Shown here piece by piece: positions 24,796 to 34,380 of a DNA stretch of 64,000 bases. The notes under the pieces are model-generated. The model was given only the letters and a program-made list of their open reading frames with translations. It ran no database searches and had not been told where the DNA came from. The stretch lies in the NCBI GenBank assembly GCA_016934715.1, contig JAFGSI010000028.1, positions 124,001 to 188,000 of the forward strand, written 5' to 3'. Position numbers and translations under genes: made by a program. This stretch comes from Anaerolineales bacterium (GTDB taxonomy: Bacteria > Chloroflexota > Anaerolineae > Anaerolineales > Villigracilaceae). Positions within the stretch are counted from its first letter, which is position 1. Every line of letters begins with the position of its first letter.

Positions 24796-25722
24796 TCAGG
24801 TCGGTTCTTCCTGTCCGGGAGGCCTGGCCGCGGCGGCCTCTCGCTGGCGGGCGATGTTGATGACGATCACCGAGCCGATGATGATCGCCGCAGCGGACAG
24901 CACCCGGGCATCAAGTGTTTCCTGGGCCAGCCAATTGCCCAACAGGATCGCCACCAGTGGATTGACGTAAGCATAGGTCGAGACCAGTGAGATCGGCGCA
25001 TGGCGCAGCAGCCAGGTATAGGCTACGAAACCGCCCAACGAGCCAAAGATGATCAGGTACAGCAGTCCCAGCCAGGAACGGGAGGTCACGGTTTCGAGAG
25101 CGAAACCGGTCCATTCCCCGCTGATCAGGCTGACAAGGACCAGGCCGCCGCAGCCGGCCAGCATCTGCATCCCGGTGCTGAGCAAGGGCGAGCGGGGCAG
25201 ATCGGCGGCGCGGCTGTAGATCGAACCAACCGACCACAGGAAGGCGGCCATGAGGACTGCCCCGATGCCAGCCAGGTCATAGTTCCCTTTTCCGAGCAGA
25301 ATGTTCTGCGGACCGACCAGCAGAACGATCCCGGCGAAGCCGGTCAGCAGACCTGCGATCGCCATCCAGCGTGGGCGTCTGTGGCTGACCAGGAGCGCAT
25401 CGAGCAGGACCAGCCAGATTGGTGTGGTACCGACCAGGATGGCGGCGATCCCTGAGTCAACCCGCTGCTCGGCCCACGAGACCAGCCCGTTGCCTCCCAG
25501 CAGGAGCAGCAGGCCGACGATGGCTGTTGCCCGCCATTGCCGCGGGGTGGGGCCCGGATCTCCGGCCAGGAGACGCCAGGTCACCAGGAGCAACCCGGGA
25601 ACCAGGAAGCGCGTCCCGGCCATCAGGAAAGGCGGCAGGGTCTCCACCGCGAATCGGATGGCGAGGTAGGTAGAGCCCCAGATGAGGTACAGGGCCAACA
25701 AGGCGATGGCAATACGAAGTCT
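24796..25722 (-). CDS. DMT-superfamily exporter (RhaT/YedA-like, two EamA domains)
   Basis: The 308-residue protein has ten membrane helices in two EamA repeats. It opens with LYLIWGSTYLAIRFAVETLP, the signature of the YedA/RarD-like exporters, and the second repeat begins near residue 150. The GTG at 25722 is chosen because AGAAGGA lies about eight bases upstream and a promoter lies in front of it. The in-frame GTG at 25767 would fall inside that promoter. It is a lone gene with its own terminator. The substrate is unknown (amino acids or metabolites in relatives). Confidence 0.82.
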   Translation of the reverse strand, partial: RLRIAIALLALYLIWGSTYLAIRFAVETLPPFLMAGTRFLVPGLLLVTWRLLAGDPGPTPRQWRATAIVGLLLLLGGNGLVSWAEQRVDSGIAAILVGTTPIWLVLLDALLVSHRRPRWMAIAGLLTGFAGIVLLVGPQNILLGKGNYDLAGIGAVLMAAFLWSVGSIYSRAADLPRSPLLSTGMQMLAGCGGLVLVSLISGEWTGFALETVTSRSWLGLLYLIIFGSLGGFVAYTWLLRHAPISLVSTYAYVNPLVAILLGNWLAQETLDARVLSAAAIIIGSVIVINIARQREAAAARPPGQEEPT

Positions 25723-25754
25723 CACGTTGGAAGTCCTTCTTGCAGGGATGGCCA

Positions 25755-25783
25755 ATTGTATGCCCACGCTGCGCGTAGCACAA
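25755..25783 (-). promoter_or_regulatory. Promoter of the EamA exporter gene
   Basis: TTGTGC (25778-25783) and TACAAT (25755-25760) are exactly 17 bp apart. The leader of about 25 nt contains the AAGGA ribosome-binding site. Confidence 0.65.
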
Positions 25784-25835
25784 CCCGGAACTTGCGAAGT
25801 TGGGGTTTCATCGAGCAGAAACGAAGCGGGCCAAG

Positions 25836-25875
25836 AAAAGGTGAGTCTGACGGCTTTTCGTCAGACTCACCTTTT
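25836..25875 (-). terminator. Perfect hairpin terminator after pepF
   Basis: AAAAGGTGAGTCTGACG pairs with its exact complement (17 bp) around a 6-nt loop and ends in TTTT on both strands. It lies about 20 nt beyond the stop codon of the oligoendopeptidase gene. Confidence 0.85.
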
Positions 25876-25893
25876 CGAAAATGCTCCGAATCT

Positions 25894-27702
25894 CTAGCCG
25901 ACCAGGCCCTCCAAGCGGTCTACCAGGCCGGACAGGACCTCGAAGGCGCGTTCGACCGGCTCGGTGGTGGTCAGGTCGACGCCGGCCTTTTTCAGGGCCT
26001 CGAGCGGGTAGACCGAGCCGCCCGCCCGGAGAAAGTCCAGGTAGCGGCCGGCAGCCCCCGGATCCCCGGCGTTGATGGCGTGGGCCAGGGCATGGGCTCC
26101 GGAAATGCCGGTAGCATACTGGTAGACGTAGAAGTTCATGTACATGTGCAGGAACTGGGCCCAGGTGATCCCAATGCGATCACGTTCGAAGATCACCTCA
26201 TCCCCATAGCCTTCTTTGAAAAGATCGGCGGCCGTGCCGATCATCACCTCGGCGGAGAGCGGAGCGCCCTTCTCGGCCCGGGTGTGCATCTCCAATTCGA
26301 AGCGCGCCAGGGTCGGCATGATGAAAAAGTAACGGTGGTAGTTCGACATTGCCTCTTCGATCAAGGCGATCTGGAAGTCGCGCCCGGTCTGGGTGCGGAG
26401 CAGGTGCTCGCGCACCATGGCCTGGTTGAAATTCGAAGCCACCTCGGCCACGAACAGTCCGTAGCGGGCATAGATGGTGGGCTGGGCCTGGCAGGTGTAG
26501 TAGGTATGCAGTGAGTGGCCGAGTTCGTGGGCCAGGGTGCTCAGGCTGTACAGGTCGTCGGCGTAGGACATCATGATGAACGGGTTCATGCCGGGTCCGC
26601 CGCTGGAGAAGGCCCCGTCGCGCTTTCCCTTGTTGCGGGCCCGGTCGACCCAGCGCTCCTGCTGGCAGCCCTTGCGCAGGGCGGCGACGTATTCCTCGCC
26701 CAGTGGAGCCATGCCCTCGCAGATCCAGTCGACGGCCCGATCGAAGGGCACGACCGGCGTATCGGTGGACAGGGGCGCCTTGATGTCGTAGACGTGGAAC
26801 TGGTCGTAGCCGAGGGCCTTGCCGCGCAGACGCCAGTAGCGGTGCCAGGTGGGCAGGTTTTGCTGGAAGACTTCGATCAGGTTGTGGAAGACCTCGACCG
26901 GGATGTGGTTAGGTTCCAGGGAGGCCTGCAGGCAGGTCTCGTAACGACGGGTGTGCATGCGGAAGACATCCTGCTTGATCGCGGCGGTGAGGGCGGCGGC
27001 GTAGGTATTCTTGAAGGCCAGGTAGCTATCGCTGTAGTTCTCCCAGGCCGTGCGCCGGACCTCGCGGTCGGCATGGGTGATCAGCGAGCCCATACTGGCC
27101 TGGCCGACCTCCAGTTCCGCCCCGTCGGAGGCGATGGCGGGTCTAAAGGTCAGGTCGGCACTGTTGAGCGCCGAGTAGACTGCGAACGGACCCGAGAAAG
27201 GATCTCCGGCCAGGGCCAGGACCTCCTCGACTTCGCCCGAGCGAACGTGCTGGCGGGCCTTTTCCAGCCGGTCGACGTAGTGGGCGAAAAAGCCCAGTTC
27301 GGGAGTGGCGGTGATCCAGGCGTGCAGGGTTGTGAAGCCGATCTCGACCAGTTCAGGGTCGAAGAAGGCGAGCGTTGCCCCGTAGCGGGCACCGATGCTG
27401 CGCGCTTGGCCAACCCGCGCTGCAGCATCCTGATCGTTGGTATCGACGGAGTAGGCATTGCTGGCATAGGTCATGATCTTGCCCATCAGGATGCTGGTCG
27501 GCTCCAGTTCGCGGAGGTAGGCCAGCAGTGTCTGGGGGCCTTCCTTGAGGCGGCCCTGGTAGGCCGATAGTCCGGTCAGCAATTGGGTCAATTCCTGGCA
27601 GGCGGCCTCCCAGTCGGTGGGGGTCGGGAAGATGGATTCGAGGTCCCAGGTCTGTTCGCGCAGGACCTGCTTGCGGGTGGGCAGGGTGGTCGATTCCGTC
27701 AT
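25894..27702 (-). CDS. pepF: Oligoendopeptidase F (M3 family)
   Basis: The 602-residue protein is an M3-family zinc metallopeptidase that degrades peptides of roughly 7-17 residues in the cytosol. The catalytic motif LAHELGHSLHTYY contains HELGH near residue 385, and a downstream Glu in LFVAEVASNFNQ completes the zinc site. The length fits the PepF family (about 600). The ATG at 27702 is preceded by GGAGAAAACA. An ATG at 27714 and an earlier frame lack a ribosome-binding site. It is apparently monocistronic, between two hairpins. Confidence 0.92.
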   Translation of the reverse strand: MTESTTLPTRKQVLREQTWDLESIFPTPTDWEAACQELTQLLTGLSAYQGRLKEGPQTLLAYLRELEPTSILMGKIMTYASNAYSVDTNDQDAAARVGQARSIGARYGATLAFFDPELVEIGFTTLHAWITATPELGFFAHYVDRLEKARQHVRSGEVEEVLALAGDPFSGPFAVYSALNSADLTFRPAIASDGAELEVGQASMGSLITHADREVRRTAWENYSDSYLAFKNTYAAALTAAIKQDVFRMHTRRYETCLQASLEPNHIPVEVFHNLIEVFQQNLPTWHRYWRLRGKALGYDQFHVYDIKAPLSTDTPVVPFDRAVDWICEGMAPLGEEYVAALRKGCQQERWVDRARNKGKRDGAFSSGGPGMNPFIMMSYADDLYSLSTLAHELGHSLHTYYTCQAQPTIYARYGLFVAEVASNFNQAMVREHLLRTQTGRDFQIALIEEAMSNYHRYFFIMPTLARFELEMHTRAEKGAPLSAEVMIGTAADLFKEGYGDEVIFERDRIGITWAQFLHMYMNFYVYQYATGISGAHALAHAINAGDPGAAGRYLDFLRAGGSVYPLEALKKAGVDLTTTEPVERAFEVLSGLVDRLEGLVG

Positions 27703-28033
27703 TGTTTTCTCCATATTTCTGTCTGGGACCCCCATTTTAGCAGAAATATTCGACCGGCACTCATCAAGTGCCGGTCGAATTCCTTTAAACGCGTACCCCG
27801 CCATGCCGTGTGCTGCGAGGTTCTGAACCTGCTTTCGCAGGTAGGCTCCTACCCGGCAGCTTCGCCTTGGCTCAGGCCTATCGCGTCACTGTCGCGAGAT
27901 CGGGGCCCTTACAGTGGGTGTTGGCTCAGAACGGTGAGTGCAGCATCACGTGCACAGCAGGGCACTGTGCTTATACCATAAACTCAAGGGCATGTGTAGG
28001 GAAAGATGAGAAATCTGGTGATCATCGTTCGGC
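27703..28033. other. Intergenic region with several short dyads
   Basis: No gene is seen in these 331 bases. Besides the hairpin at 27748-27780, they hold CCTGC-tttc-GCAGG (27828-27841) next to the palindrome GTAGGCTCCTAC (27841-27852), and GCACAG/CTGTGC (27952-27970). Clustered small dyads like these resemble repetitive extragenic elements, but only one copy is in the window. Confidence 0.45.
27748..27780 (-). terminator. Hairpin between asnS and pepF
   Basis: ATTCGACCGGCACT pairs exactly with AGTGCCGGTCGAAT around a 5-nt loop. It probably ends the upstream transcript or insulates pepF. A T run is absent on the minus strand. Confidence 0.5.
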
Positions 28034-29377
28034 CTAAGGATAAACTCGCTTGATCGTGCGCGGGTAGGGGATTGCCTCGCGGATATGTTCAATCCCGCAC
28101 AGCCAGGCCACGGTCCGCTCGACGCCCATGCCGAATCCGGAATGGGGCACCGAGCCGTACTTGCGCAGGTCGAGGTACCACTGGAAGGCTTGCTCAGGCA
28201 GGTCGTGTTCGTGGATGCGCTGCAGGAGCAGGTCGTGGTCGAACATACGCTCCGACCCGCCGATGATCTCACCGTAGCCCTCCGGGGCGAGCAGGTCGAC
28301 GCTCTTGCAGACCTCCGGCCGGCCGGGCCAGGGCTCCATATAGAAGGCTTTGACCTGAGTCGGATAGCCGTAGACGAAGACTGGCTTCTCATACAGGTTG
28401 GTCAGGGCGGTTTCGTGCGGCGAGCCGAAGTCCATACCCCATTCGAACTTGAGCAGTTCCTTCTTCTCGGGGTCGGTCTCGGCCTGGTAGAGCTCCTGGA
28501 TCTTGCTGGTGGCATCATCATAGGAAAGGCGTGGGAAGGGCGGCTCGATCTTCTCCAGCCAGCTGAGGTCGCGCTCCAGGGACTTCAGCTCGGGCATGCG
28601 CTCACGATAGACCCGCTTGACAATGTGGGTGACGAGCTGCTCTTCGACCTCCATCAGCTGATCCAGGTCGCAGAAGGCGATCTCGGGCTCGACCATCCAG
28701 AACTCGGTCAGGTGCCGGCGGGTCTTTGATTTCTCAGCCCGAAAGGTCGGGCCGAAGCAGTAGACCTTGCCGAAGGCCATAATGTTGGCTTCATTGTAAA
28801 GCTGCCCGGACTGGGCCAGGTAGGCCTTGCCCTCGTCGAAGTATTCGGTCTCGAAAAGGGTGGTGGTCCCCTCGCAGGCGGCCGGGGTCAGGATGGGGGT
28901 GTCCATGTTGATGTAGCCGTTGGTGTCGAGCCACTCGCGGATGGCGGCGATGACCGTGGCGCGCACACGCAGGATCGCCCACTGGCTGGGCATGCGGATC
29001 CACAGGTGGCGGTGGTCGAGGGCGAAGTCGGGTCCGTGCTCCTTGAGCGCCATCGGGTAATCCTCGCTGGCGGTCTGGAACATTTGGACCTGCTTGATGC
29101 CGACCTCGTACCCGCCCGGAATACCCGGGGCGCGACGGTCGGCGCGCACCAGGCCGGTAATCACTAGCGACGATTCCTGCGGCAGGCGAACGAGCTGGTC
29201 GAAGATCGCCTCAGTCATGTCGCCCTTGAAGGCCACGCACTGGACGAAGCCCGTGCCGTCGCGCACCAGCAGGAAGACCAGCTTGCCTTTGTCGGTGCGA
29301 TTGTAGACCCAGCCCTGGACGGTGACTTCCTGGCCGTCGTATTTGGCGATGTCTTCTACGCGAATGATCGGGGTCAT
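28034..29377 (-). CDS. asnS: Asparaginyl-tRNA synthetase
   Basis: The 447-residue class II synthetase attaches Asn to tRNA(Asn). An N-terminal OB-fold anticodon-binding domain ([20 protein letters not shown], about residues 14-100) is followed by the catalytic domain with class II motif 2 ([19 protein letters not shown]) and motif 3 ([15 protein letters not shown]) near the C-terminus. GAGG lies upstream of the ATG. Its partner aspS lies 45 nt upstream on the same strand. A dedicated AsnRS suggests that Asn-tRNA is not made only by transamidation. Confidence 0.95.
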   Translation of the reverse strand: MTPIIRVEDIAKYDGQEVTVQGWVYNRTDKGKLVFLLVRDGTGFVQCVAFKGDMTEAIFDQLVRLPQESSLVITGLVRADRRAPGIPGGYEVGIKQVQMFQTASEDYPMALKEHGPDFALDHRHLWIRMPSQWAILRVRATVIAAIREWLDTNGYINMDTPILTPAACEGTTTLFETEYFDEGKAYLAQSGQLYNEANIMAFGKVYCFGPTFRAEKSKTRRHLTEFWMVEPEIAFCDLDQLMEVEEQLVTHIVKRVYRERMPELKSLERDLSWLEKIEPPFPRLSYDDATSKIQELYQAETDPEKKELLKFEWGMDFGSPHETALTNLYEKPVFVYGYPTQVKAFYMEPWPGRPEVCKSVDLLAPEGYGEIIGGSERMFDHDLLLQRIHEHDLPEQAFQWYLDLRKYGSVPHSGFGMGVERTVAWLCGIEHIREAIPYPRTIKRVYP

Positions 29378-29400
29378 GGTTGCCTCTTTTCCTCGGAATA

Positions 29401-29416
29401 GGGCGGCCGGCCGCCC
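29401..29416. repeat. 16-bp perfect palindrome between aspS and asnS
   Basis: GGGCGGCCGGCCGCCC is self-complementary over 16 bp and lies in the 45-nt gap between the two synthetase genes. As RNA it would form a GC-rich stem with a tiny loop. It may be a processing or pausing site. Confidence 0.6.
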
Positions 29417-29422
29417 CTGCTA

Positions 29423-31189
29423 TTATAAATCCAACTTGATATGCAATTCCTTGAGTTGCTTCTCGTCGGCATAGGAGGGGGCGTCAGCCATCACGTCGCG
29501 AGCGCCGGAGTTCTTGGGGAAGGCGATCACCTCACGGATATTGGGCTCGTCGGCCAGCAGCATGACCAGCCGGTCGATGCCGGGGGCTATCCCGCCGTGG
29601 GGCGGGGCGCCGTATTCGAAGGCTTCCAGCATGTGGCCGAATTTGTATTGGGCTTCTTCTTCTTCGATCCCGAGCAGGTGGAAGACCTTGGACTGGATGT
29701 CGCGGCGGTGGATCCGGATCGAGCCGGAGGCCATCTCGTAGCCGTTACAGACCATGTCGTAGGCGTCCGACAGGATCGAACCCGGGTCAGTGTCGAAGCG
29801 GTCGAGGTGATCCATGCGCGGCATGGTGAACGCATGGTGGGCAGCATCCCACTTCTTGTCTTCCTCCTGCCATTCAAACATTGGGAAGTCGACCACCCAG
29901 ACGAAGGCCATCACATCCTTATCGGCCAGGTGGAGGGCATCCCGGAAGCGGTTGCGCAGGGCCCCCAGCACCTTGTGGACGATCCTGGGGGTGTCGGCGA
30001 CGAACAGGAGCAGGTCGCCTGTTTGAGCGCCGGTCCGTTTCTGGAGTTCGGTGATCTCGGCCTCGGCGATGTGTTTGGCGCCTGAGCCTTTCGGCCCCTC
30101 GGCCGCCAGCCCCAGGCTGACCAGTCCCTTGGCGCCAAGTTCCTTGACATACTCGGTCAATTTGTCAAGCTCGCGGCGGGTGTACTCGGCACAGCCCGGG
30201 GCGACGATGCATTTGATCATCCCGCCATCGGAGAGGGCGCTCCGGAAGACGGCGAAATCGCTGTTGGTGAAAAGATCACCGACGTCGGTGAGTTCCATTC
30301 CGAAGCGCAGGTCGGGTTTATCGACCCCGAAGCGGGACACGGCTTCTGCGTGGGTCAGTTTTGGCCAGGGTGCGGCGAGCAGCTTCTTGTGAGGGGCCAC
30401 GGCCGAGATCAGGGCGGTATAGAGCTCCTCGATCAGTGCCAGAACGTCGTCGCGTTCGACGAAAGACATCTCCAGATCGAGTTGGGTGAACTCGGGCTGG
30501 CGGTCACCGCGCTGATCTTCGTCACGGAAACAGCGGGCGATCTGGAAGTAGCGGTCCATGCCGGCCACCATCAGCAGCTGTTTGAGCTGCTGGGGGGACT
30601 GGGGCAGGGCGTAGAATTGCCCCGGGTAGACACGCGACGGGACCAGGTAGTCGCGGGCCCCCTCAGGCGTGGTCTTGAACAGGACCGGGGTCTCGATCTC
30701 GATGAAGCCGCGCTCGCTCAGGTACTTGCGCATGAAAAGCACGACCTCATGGCGCAAGAGGATGTTGCGCTTCATGCGTTCACGCCTCAGGTCGAGGTAG
30801 CGGTACTTGAGGCGCGTGTTTTCATCGGCCTCTTCGTTTTCGGTGCTGACCATGAATGGCAGGGTCTTGGCCGGGTTGAGCACGACCATCTGACTGGCGA
30901 CGATCTCGATCGCCCCGGTGGCCATGCGGGGATTCTCGTTCCCTTCCGGGCGCTGACGGACCCTGCCGCTGATCTGCAGGACCCACTCAAAGCGCACATC
31001 TGTGACCAGGTCGAGAACCTCCTGCGGCAGGTCAGGATTGATCACTGTCTGGGTTACCCCATACCGGTCACGCAGGTCGATGAAGACCACCCCGCCGTGG
31101 TCGCGGCGCCGGTGGACCCAGCCGGCCAGGGTTACTTCCTGGCCGATGTGTTCCTGACGCAGTTCCCCGCAAGTGTGTGTTTTATACAT
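29423..31189 (-). CDS. aspS: Aspartyl-tRNA synthetase (bacterial type with GAD insert)
   Basis: The 588-residue class II synthetase has the bacterial layout: N-terminal OB fold ([20 protein letters not shown]), catalytic domain with flipping-loop and motif 2 residues ([19 protein letters not shown]), an inserted GAD-like domain near residues 290-420 and motif 3 ([13 protein letters not shown]) near residue 525. AGGAGGTGG precedes the ATG. A long leader with a strong hairpin precedes it. Specificity (Asp only, or Asp/Asn) cannot be settled by eye, but the presence of AsnRS favours the discriminating type. Confidence 0.95.
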   Translation of the reverse strand: MYKTHTCGELRQEHIGQEVTLAGWVHRRRDHGGVVFIDLRDRYGVTQTVINPDLPQEVLDLVTDVRFEWVLQISGRVRQRPEGNENPRMATGAIEIVASQMVVLNPAKTLPFMVSTENEEADENTRLKYRYLDLRRERMKRNILLRHEVVLFMRKYLSERGFIEIETPVLFKTTPEGARDYLVPSRVYPGQFYALPQSPQQLKQLLMVAGMDRYFQIARCFRDEDQRGDRQPEFTQLDLEMSFVERDDVLALIEELYTALISAVAPHKKLLAAPWPKLTHAEAVSRFGVDKPDLRFGMELTDVGDLFTNSDFAVFRSALSDGGMIKCIVAPGCAEYTRRELDKLTEYVKELGAKGLVSLGLAAEGPKGSGAKHIAEAEITELQKRTGAQTGDLLLFVADTPRIVHKVLGALRNRFRDALHLADKDVMAFVWVVDFPMFEWQEEDKKWDAAHHAFTMPRMDHLDRFDTDPGSILSDAYDMVCNGYEMASGSIRIHRRDIQSKVFHLLGIEEEEAQYKFGHMLEAFEYGAPPHGGIAPGIDRLVMLLADEPNIREVIAFPKNSGARDVMADAPSYADEKQLKELHIKLDL

Positions 31190-31304
31190 ACGCCACCTCC
31201 TAGTGCTCCATGGATGACCCGAAGTTCACGAATTTTCTAGATCTCGTTTGCCATCGGCTTCCCATCGCTTCGAAGTCTTCGTGCCCTTCGCGGATAGTCT
31301 GTAC

Positions 31305-31346
31305 AAAACAAATCGCCCTCCGCTGCTGCGTTGGGCGATTTGTTTT
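31305..31346 (-). promoter_or_regulatory. Perfect hairpin in the aspS leader (attenuator-like)
   Basis: AAAACAAATCGCCC pairs with GGGCGATTTGTTTT (14 bp, perfect) around a 14-nt loop. On the minus strand it ends in TTTTG and has the look of a terminator. It lies about 115 nt upstream of the aspS start. Confidence 0.55.
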
Positions 31347-31461
31347 CGACATGGCGTGCTATCTTCGCAGGCTTCGCCCAACGCTCCGGGAGGGATCGTT
31401 ATTATCATTTGCGTAAATATTGGCGAAGCGGAGGATAGTCATTCTGGCCTCGGATTGGCCA

Positions 31462-31470
31462 ATTATAGCA
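31462..31470 (-). promoter_or_regulatory. Extended -10 promoter of aspS
   Basis: The minus strand reads TGCTATAAT, an extended -10 element. A -35-like TCGACA lies 19 bp further upstream. It is the only good promoter seen between this point and aspS. Confidence 0.5.
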
Positions 31471-31502
31471 TAAAGACCGGCTTGCGTGTCGACAACTTGC
31501 TG

Positions 31503-31531
31503 TTGACCTCGTCCTTGATTGTGTGTAGAAT
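31503..31531 (+). promoter_or_regulatory. Promoter giving a leaderless or nearly leaderless mRNA
   Basis: TTGACC (31503-31508) and TAGAAT (31526-31531) are 17 bp apart. The -10 box ends 9 nt before the ATG at 31541, so the leader would be at most 2-3 nt. No Shine-Dalgarno sequence is present. Confidence 0.7.
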
Positions 31532-31540
31532 ACCTCCAGC

Positions 31541-32800
31541 ATGTCCCGTATCCTGCGGATCGTCGTTGCAATAGCGCTTGCCTGTCTCGCCCTTTCAATC
31601 CTGGGTGGGCTGATTTGGGCCAATACTGTCTATGCCCGCCAGAATCCGGGAGAGAAGGCATTTCTGATCCCCTGGCTGGCTGGACGGACCTTCCTGTCGT
31701 ACGGCGAGAGCCCTTACGGGGAGCCGGCTTCCCAGCGTGCCCAGGTGATCTATTACGGACGCCTGGCGGAGGCCGGTGAGGACCCGCTCAGGCTGTATCT
31801 GCCTTTCTACATCGAGTTGGGCTATCTCCCTTTTTCTTTGATCCCTGATTATGCCCTGGCGCGCGGCCTGTTCACGCTGGTAATTGAAATTGCGCTCATC
31901 GGACTGGCCATCCTGAGCCTGCGCCTGACGGGCTGGCGCCCCGGTCGCCTGCTCCTGCCGTTCTTCTTTCTGCTATTTTTACTATGGCCGCCAGTGCTGC
32001 GCCTGCTTCTGGACGCAAAGCCGGTGATTTTCGCAGCCCTGGCCGCGGCCGGGGTTCTGGCAACCCTGCGTGCCGAGCAGGATGAGGTCGCCGGCGGGTT
32101 ACTGGTCCTGGTCGCTTGCCAGCCGGATATCGCCGCCGTCTTTCTGCTTTTCATCGTCTGGTGGATCGCTTATTCTCACCGCTGGCGGGTGATCTGGGGT
32201 TTCTTGATGGTTGTGGTGGTCCTGTCGGCATTCGCCTTTTTCCTCCTGCCAGACTGGTTCATGCCGTTCTTGCGCGGCTTATATTCTCTCGTGCGCCACA
32301 ATCCTGGTTTGAGTCCGGGGCGGATCATGGCTGACTGGTGGCCGGCGATCGGCACCCGCCTGGGCTGGCTGTTGACGGCCGGGCTGGCTGTTGTCCTGTT
32401 CCTCGAATGGCGGTTCGCCCGTGACAAAAGCTGGCGCCACTTCTTGTGGACGGTCTGCCTGACTCTGGCCGTTTCCCCGTTGATCGGTATCCCGATCTCC
32501 CTCGACTATTATGCCTTCCTGATGCTCCCGCTGACCCTGCTGCTGGCATTGTTCAACGAGCGCTGGGGCCGACCGCGCGGCTGGGGAGTCGGCGGATACG
32601 TGATGATCCTGCTGTTGGCCCTGTTCTGGAGCTGGTTCTCTCTTCTGGACGCTTTCGATGCCTTTGCGGCACTGCCGGCGACCCTCTTCCTGATCTTCCC
32701 GTTCTTCCTGTTGGTCGGTTTGTACTGGGTCCGCTGGTGGGCGATTCGTCCGCCGCGCACCTGGCTGGAAATGGCCGAGGCGGAGATCGGAAAGTCATGA
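31541..32800 (+). CDS. Polytopic membrane protein, GT87/DUF2029-like
   Basis: The 419-residue protein has about 11 membrane helices and a first extracytoplasmic loop with FLSYGESPYGEPASQRAQ. This matches the pattern of DUF2029/GT87 polyprenyl-phosphate mannosyltransferase-like proteins, in which such a loop carries acidic catalytic residues. It may transfer a sugar from a lipid-linked donor at the outer face of the membrane. It is the first of three membrane genes joined by overlaps. Family assignment is by layout and is moderate only. Confidence 0.55.
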   Translation: MSRILRIVVAIALACLALSILGGLIWANTVYARQNPGEKAFLIPWLAGRTFLSYGESPYGEPASQRAQVIYYGRLAEAGEDPLRLYLPFYIELGYLPFSLIPDYALARGLFTLVIEIALIGLAILSLRLTGWRPGRLLLPFFFLLFLLWPPVLRLLLDAKPVIFAALAAAGVLATLRAEQDEVAGGLLVLVACQPDIAAVFLLFIVWWIAYSHRWRVIWGFLMVVVVLSAFAFFLLPDWFMPFLRGLYSLVRHNPGLSPGRIMADWWPAIGTRLGWLLTAGLAVVLFLEWRFARDKSWRHFLWTVCLTLAVSPLIGIPISLDYYAFLMLPLTLLLALFNERWGRPRGWGVGGYVMILLLALFWSWFSLLDAFDAFAALPATLFLIFPFFLLVGLYWVRWWAIRPPRTWLEMAEAEIGKS

Positions 32801-34380
32801 CCTGGCGGCGTTACGTCCTGCTGGCGGTCCTGGGACTGCTCGTCACGTCCGGTGTGGCTGCCTTCCAGTCCGCCTCCGGTTACATGGACGCGGACTATTA
32901 TTTTGCAGGTGGGATCCAGCTCGTCTCCGGTAACGGGTTCAGCGAGCCGTATATCTGGAACTACCTGGATGACCCATCCGGGGTACCACATCCCTCGCAT
33001 GCTTACTGGATGCCCCTGGCCTCCCTGCTCGCTGCAGCCGGGATGGCTCTTGCTGGAATGCGAACCTGGGCCGCGGCCCGGATCGGATTTCTGGTAGTCG
33101 CTGCCAGCCTGCCCCCGCTGGCAGCAGCACTTTCTTACTCCCTGACCTCCCGGCGCGACCACGCGACCCTGGCCGGGCTGCTGGCCGTCTTTTCAGCCTT
33201 TTATCTGCCATACCTTCCGGTTACAGACACATTTGGTCTCTACATGCTCCTGGGAGGCCTTGTTTTCCTGGTTGCGGGCAGCCGGCACCTGGATGGCAAT
33301 GATAGGGCCGGCCTGCTGGGCATCCTGGCCGGACTGATGCATCTGGCACGCGCCGATGGCCTGCTCTGGCTGGGGATCGCCATGGCGGTCGTGTTCCTCA
33401 TGCGCCCGGCTTCGTTCTCTCATCGCCTGACATTCAAGTTCGTTTTGGTACCAGCCCTGTTTGTACTTGGCGGCTACTTGCTGGTGATGCTGCCCTGGTT
33501 CTCCCGCAATTATTTGGCCTTTGGGGGGGTGTTGTCTCCCGGGAGTTCGCGGGTCCTCTGGCTGACGGATTACAACCAGCTGTTCGCGTATCCCGCCGAT
33601 CGATTGACATTCAGGCTCTGGTGGGATTCGGGGATCGCTGCCATCGCGGAGGTTCGCCTTTGGGCGCTGCGATTCAACCTGGCCAATGCGCTCTCGGTCC
33701 AGGGAAGCATTTTCCTTCTGCCGCTGATCCTGGTGGGATTCTGGGAGCGGCGGGCTGACCGGCGCGTCCAGCTGGCAGGGCTGGCATGGGTGGCGCTCCT
33801 GCTCTTTATGACCCTGGTCTTTCCTTTTGCCGGGGCGCGGGGCGGTTTCTTCCATGCCGGAGCAGCCCTGCAGGTGGTCTGGTGGGCACTGGTCCCGCCT
33901 GGCCTGGAGCGGGTCGTCGCCTGGGCCCGGCGCCTGCGTAACTGGCCGGAGAACGGACGCGCCGAGCAAGTCTTTTCGATCCTGCTCGTCGGGCTGGGCG
34001 TCCTGTTGAGCGCGGCGATCGTCTTCGGGAAGGTCATCGGTCCGGCAGGCGGTGAACAGGCCTGGGGGCGGGAGGCGGCGCTGTACGGCCGGGTTGACGC
34101 CTTTCTGATCTCGGAGGGCAAGTCCGGGGAAGATGTGGTCATGGCTGCCAATCCGCCCGGTTTCTACCTGGCTTCCGGAAACCCGGCGGTTGCCGTTCCC
34201 GACGGTGACCTGGGCACCCTGCAGGCGGTTGCAGCTCGTTTTAATGTGCGCTATGTGCTTCTGGAGAGGAATTCGACCCCGGATGGTCTGCTGGACGTCT
34301 TCGAGAATCCCACCCGGCAGGCTGGTTTGACCTATCTGGGCGAGATCGAGGAGGTGCGCATCTTTGCCGTTACGCCCTGA
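32797..34380 (+). CDS. Polytopic membrane protein, GT-C-like
   Basis: The 527-residue protein begins with a membrane helix, then a loop containing SGYMDADYYFAGG, where the Asp pair resembles the acidic motif in the first loop of GT-C glycosyltransferases. Around ten more helices follow, and a soluble C-terminal domain starts near residue 425 (VDAFLISEGKSGEDVVMAAN). The ATG at 32797 overlaps the upstream stop (ATGA). A much longer open frame upstream is a shadow of the previous gene. Its acceptor and donor are unknown; surface polysaccharide or protein glycosylation is plausible. Confidence 0.6.
   Translation: MTWRRYVLLAVLGLLVTSGVAAFQSASGYMDADYYFAGGIQLVSGNGFSEPYIWNYLDDPSGVPHPSHAYWMPLASLLAAAGMALAGMRTWAAARIGFLVVAASLPPLAAALSYSLTSRRDHATLAGLLAVFSAFYLPYLPVTDTFGLYMLLGGLVFLVAGSRHLDGNDRAGLLGILAGLMHLARADGLLWLGIAMAVVFLMRPASFSHRLTFKFVLVPALFVLGGYLLVMLPWFSRNYLAFGGVLSPGSSRVLWLTDYNQLFAYPADRLTFRLWWDSGIAAIAEVRLWALRFNLANALSVQGSIFLLPLILVGFWERRADRRVQLAGLAWVALLLFMTLVFPFAGARGGFFHAGAALQVVWWALVPPGLERVVAWARRLRNWPENGRAEQVFSILLVGLGVLLSAAIVFGKVIGPAGGEQAWGREAALYGRVDAFLISEGKSGEDVVMAANPPGFYLASGNPAVAVPDGDLGTLQAVAARFNVRYVLLERNSTPDGLLDVFENPTRQAGLTYLGEIEEVRIFAVTP

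Larger units (their letters stand above)
31190..31540. other. Divergent intergenic region: aspS leader and opposing promoter
   Basis: These 351 bases lie between two divergent genes and hold no gene. On the minus strand an extended -10 element at 31462-31470 would give aspS a leader of about 265 nt containing the hairpin at 31305-31346. On the plus strand the promoter of the membrane protein gene lies at 31503-31531. No T-box core sequence was found. Confidence 0.6.

Noticed and set aside
26515-27570. 351-codon plus-strand frame opposite pepF
   Set aside because: It lies entirely opposite a gene with a clear HELGH motif and has no start signal or recognisable domain.
31190-31470. T-box riboswitch before aspS
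   Set aside because: The conserved T-box core (TGGnACCGCG-type) was not found in the leader on the minus strand.
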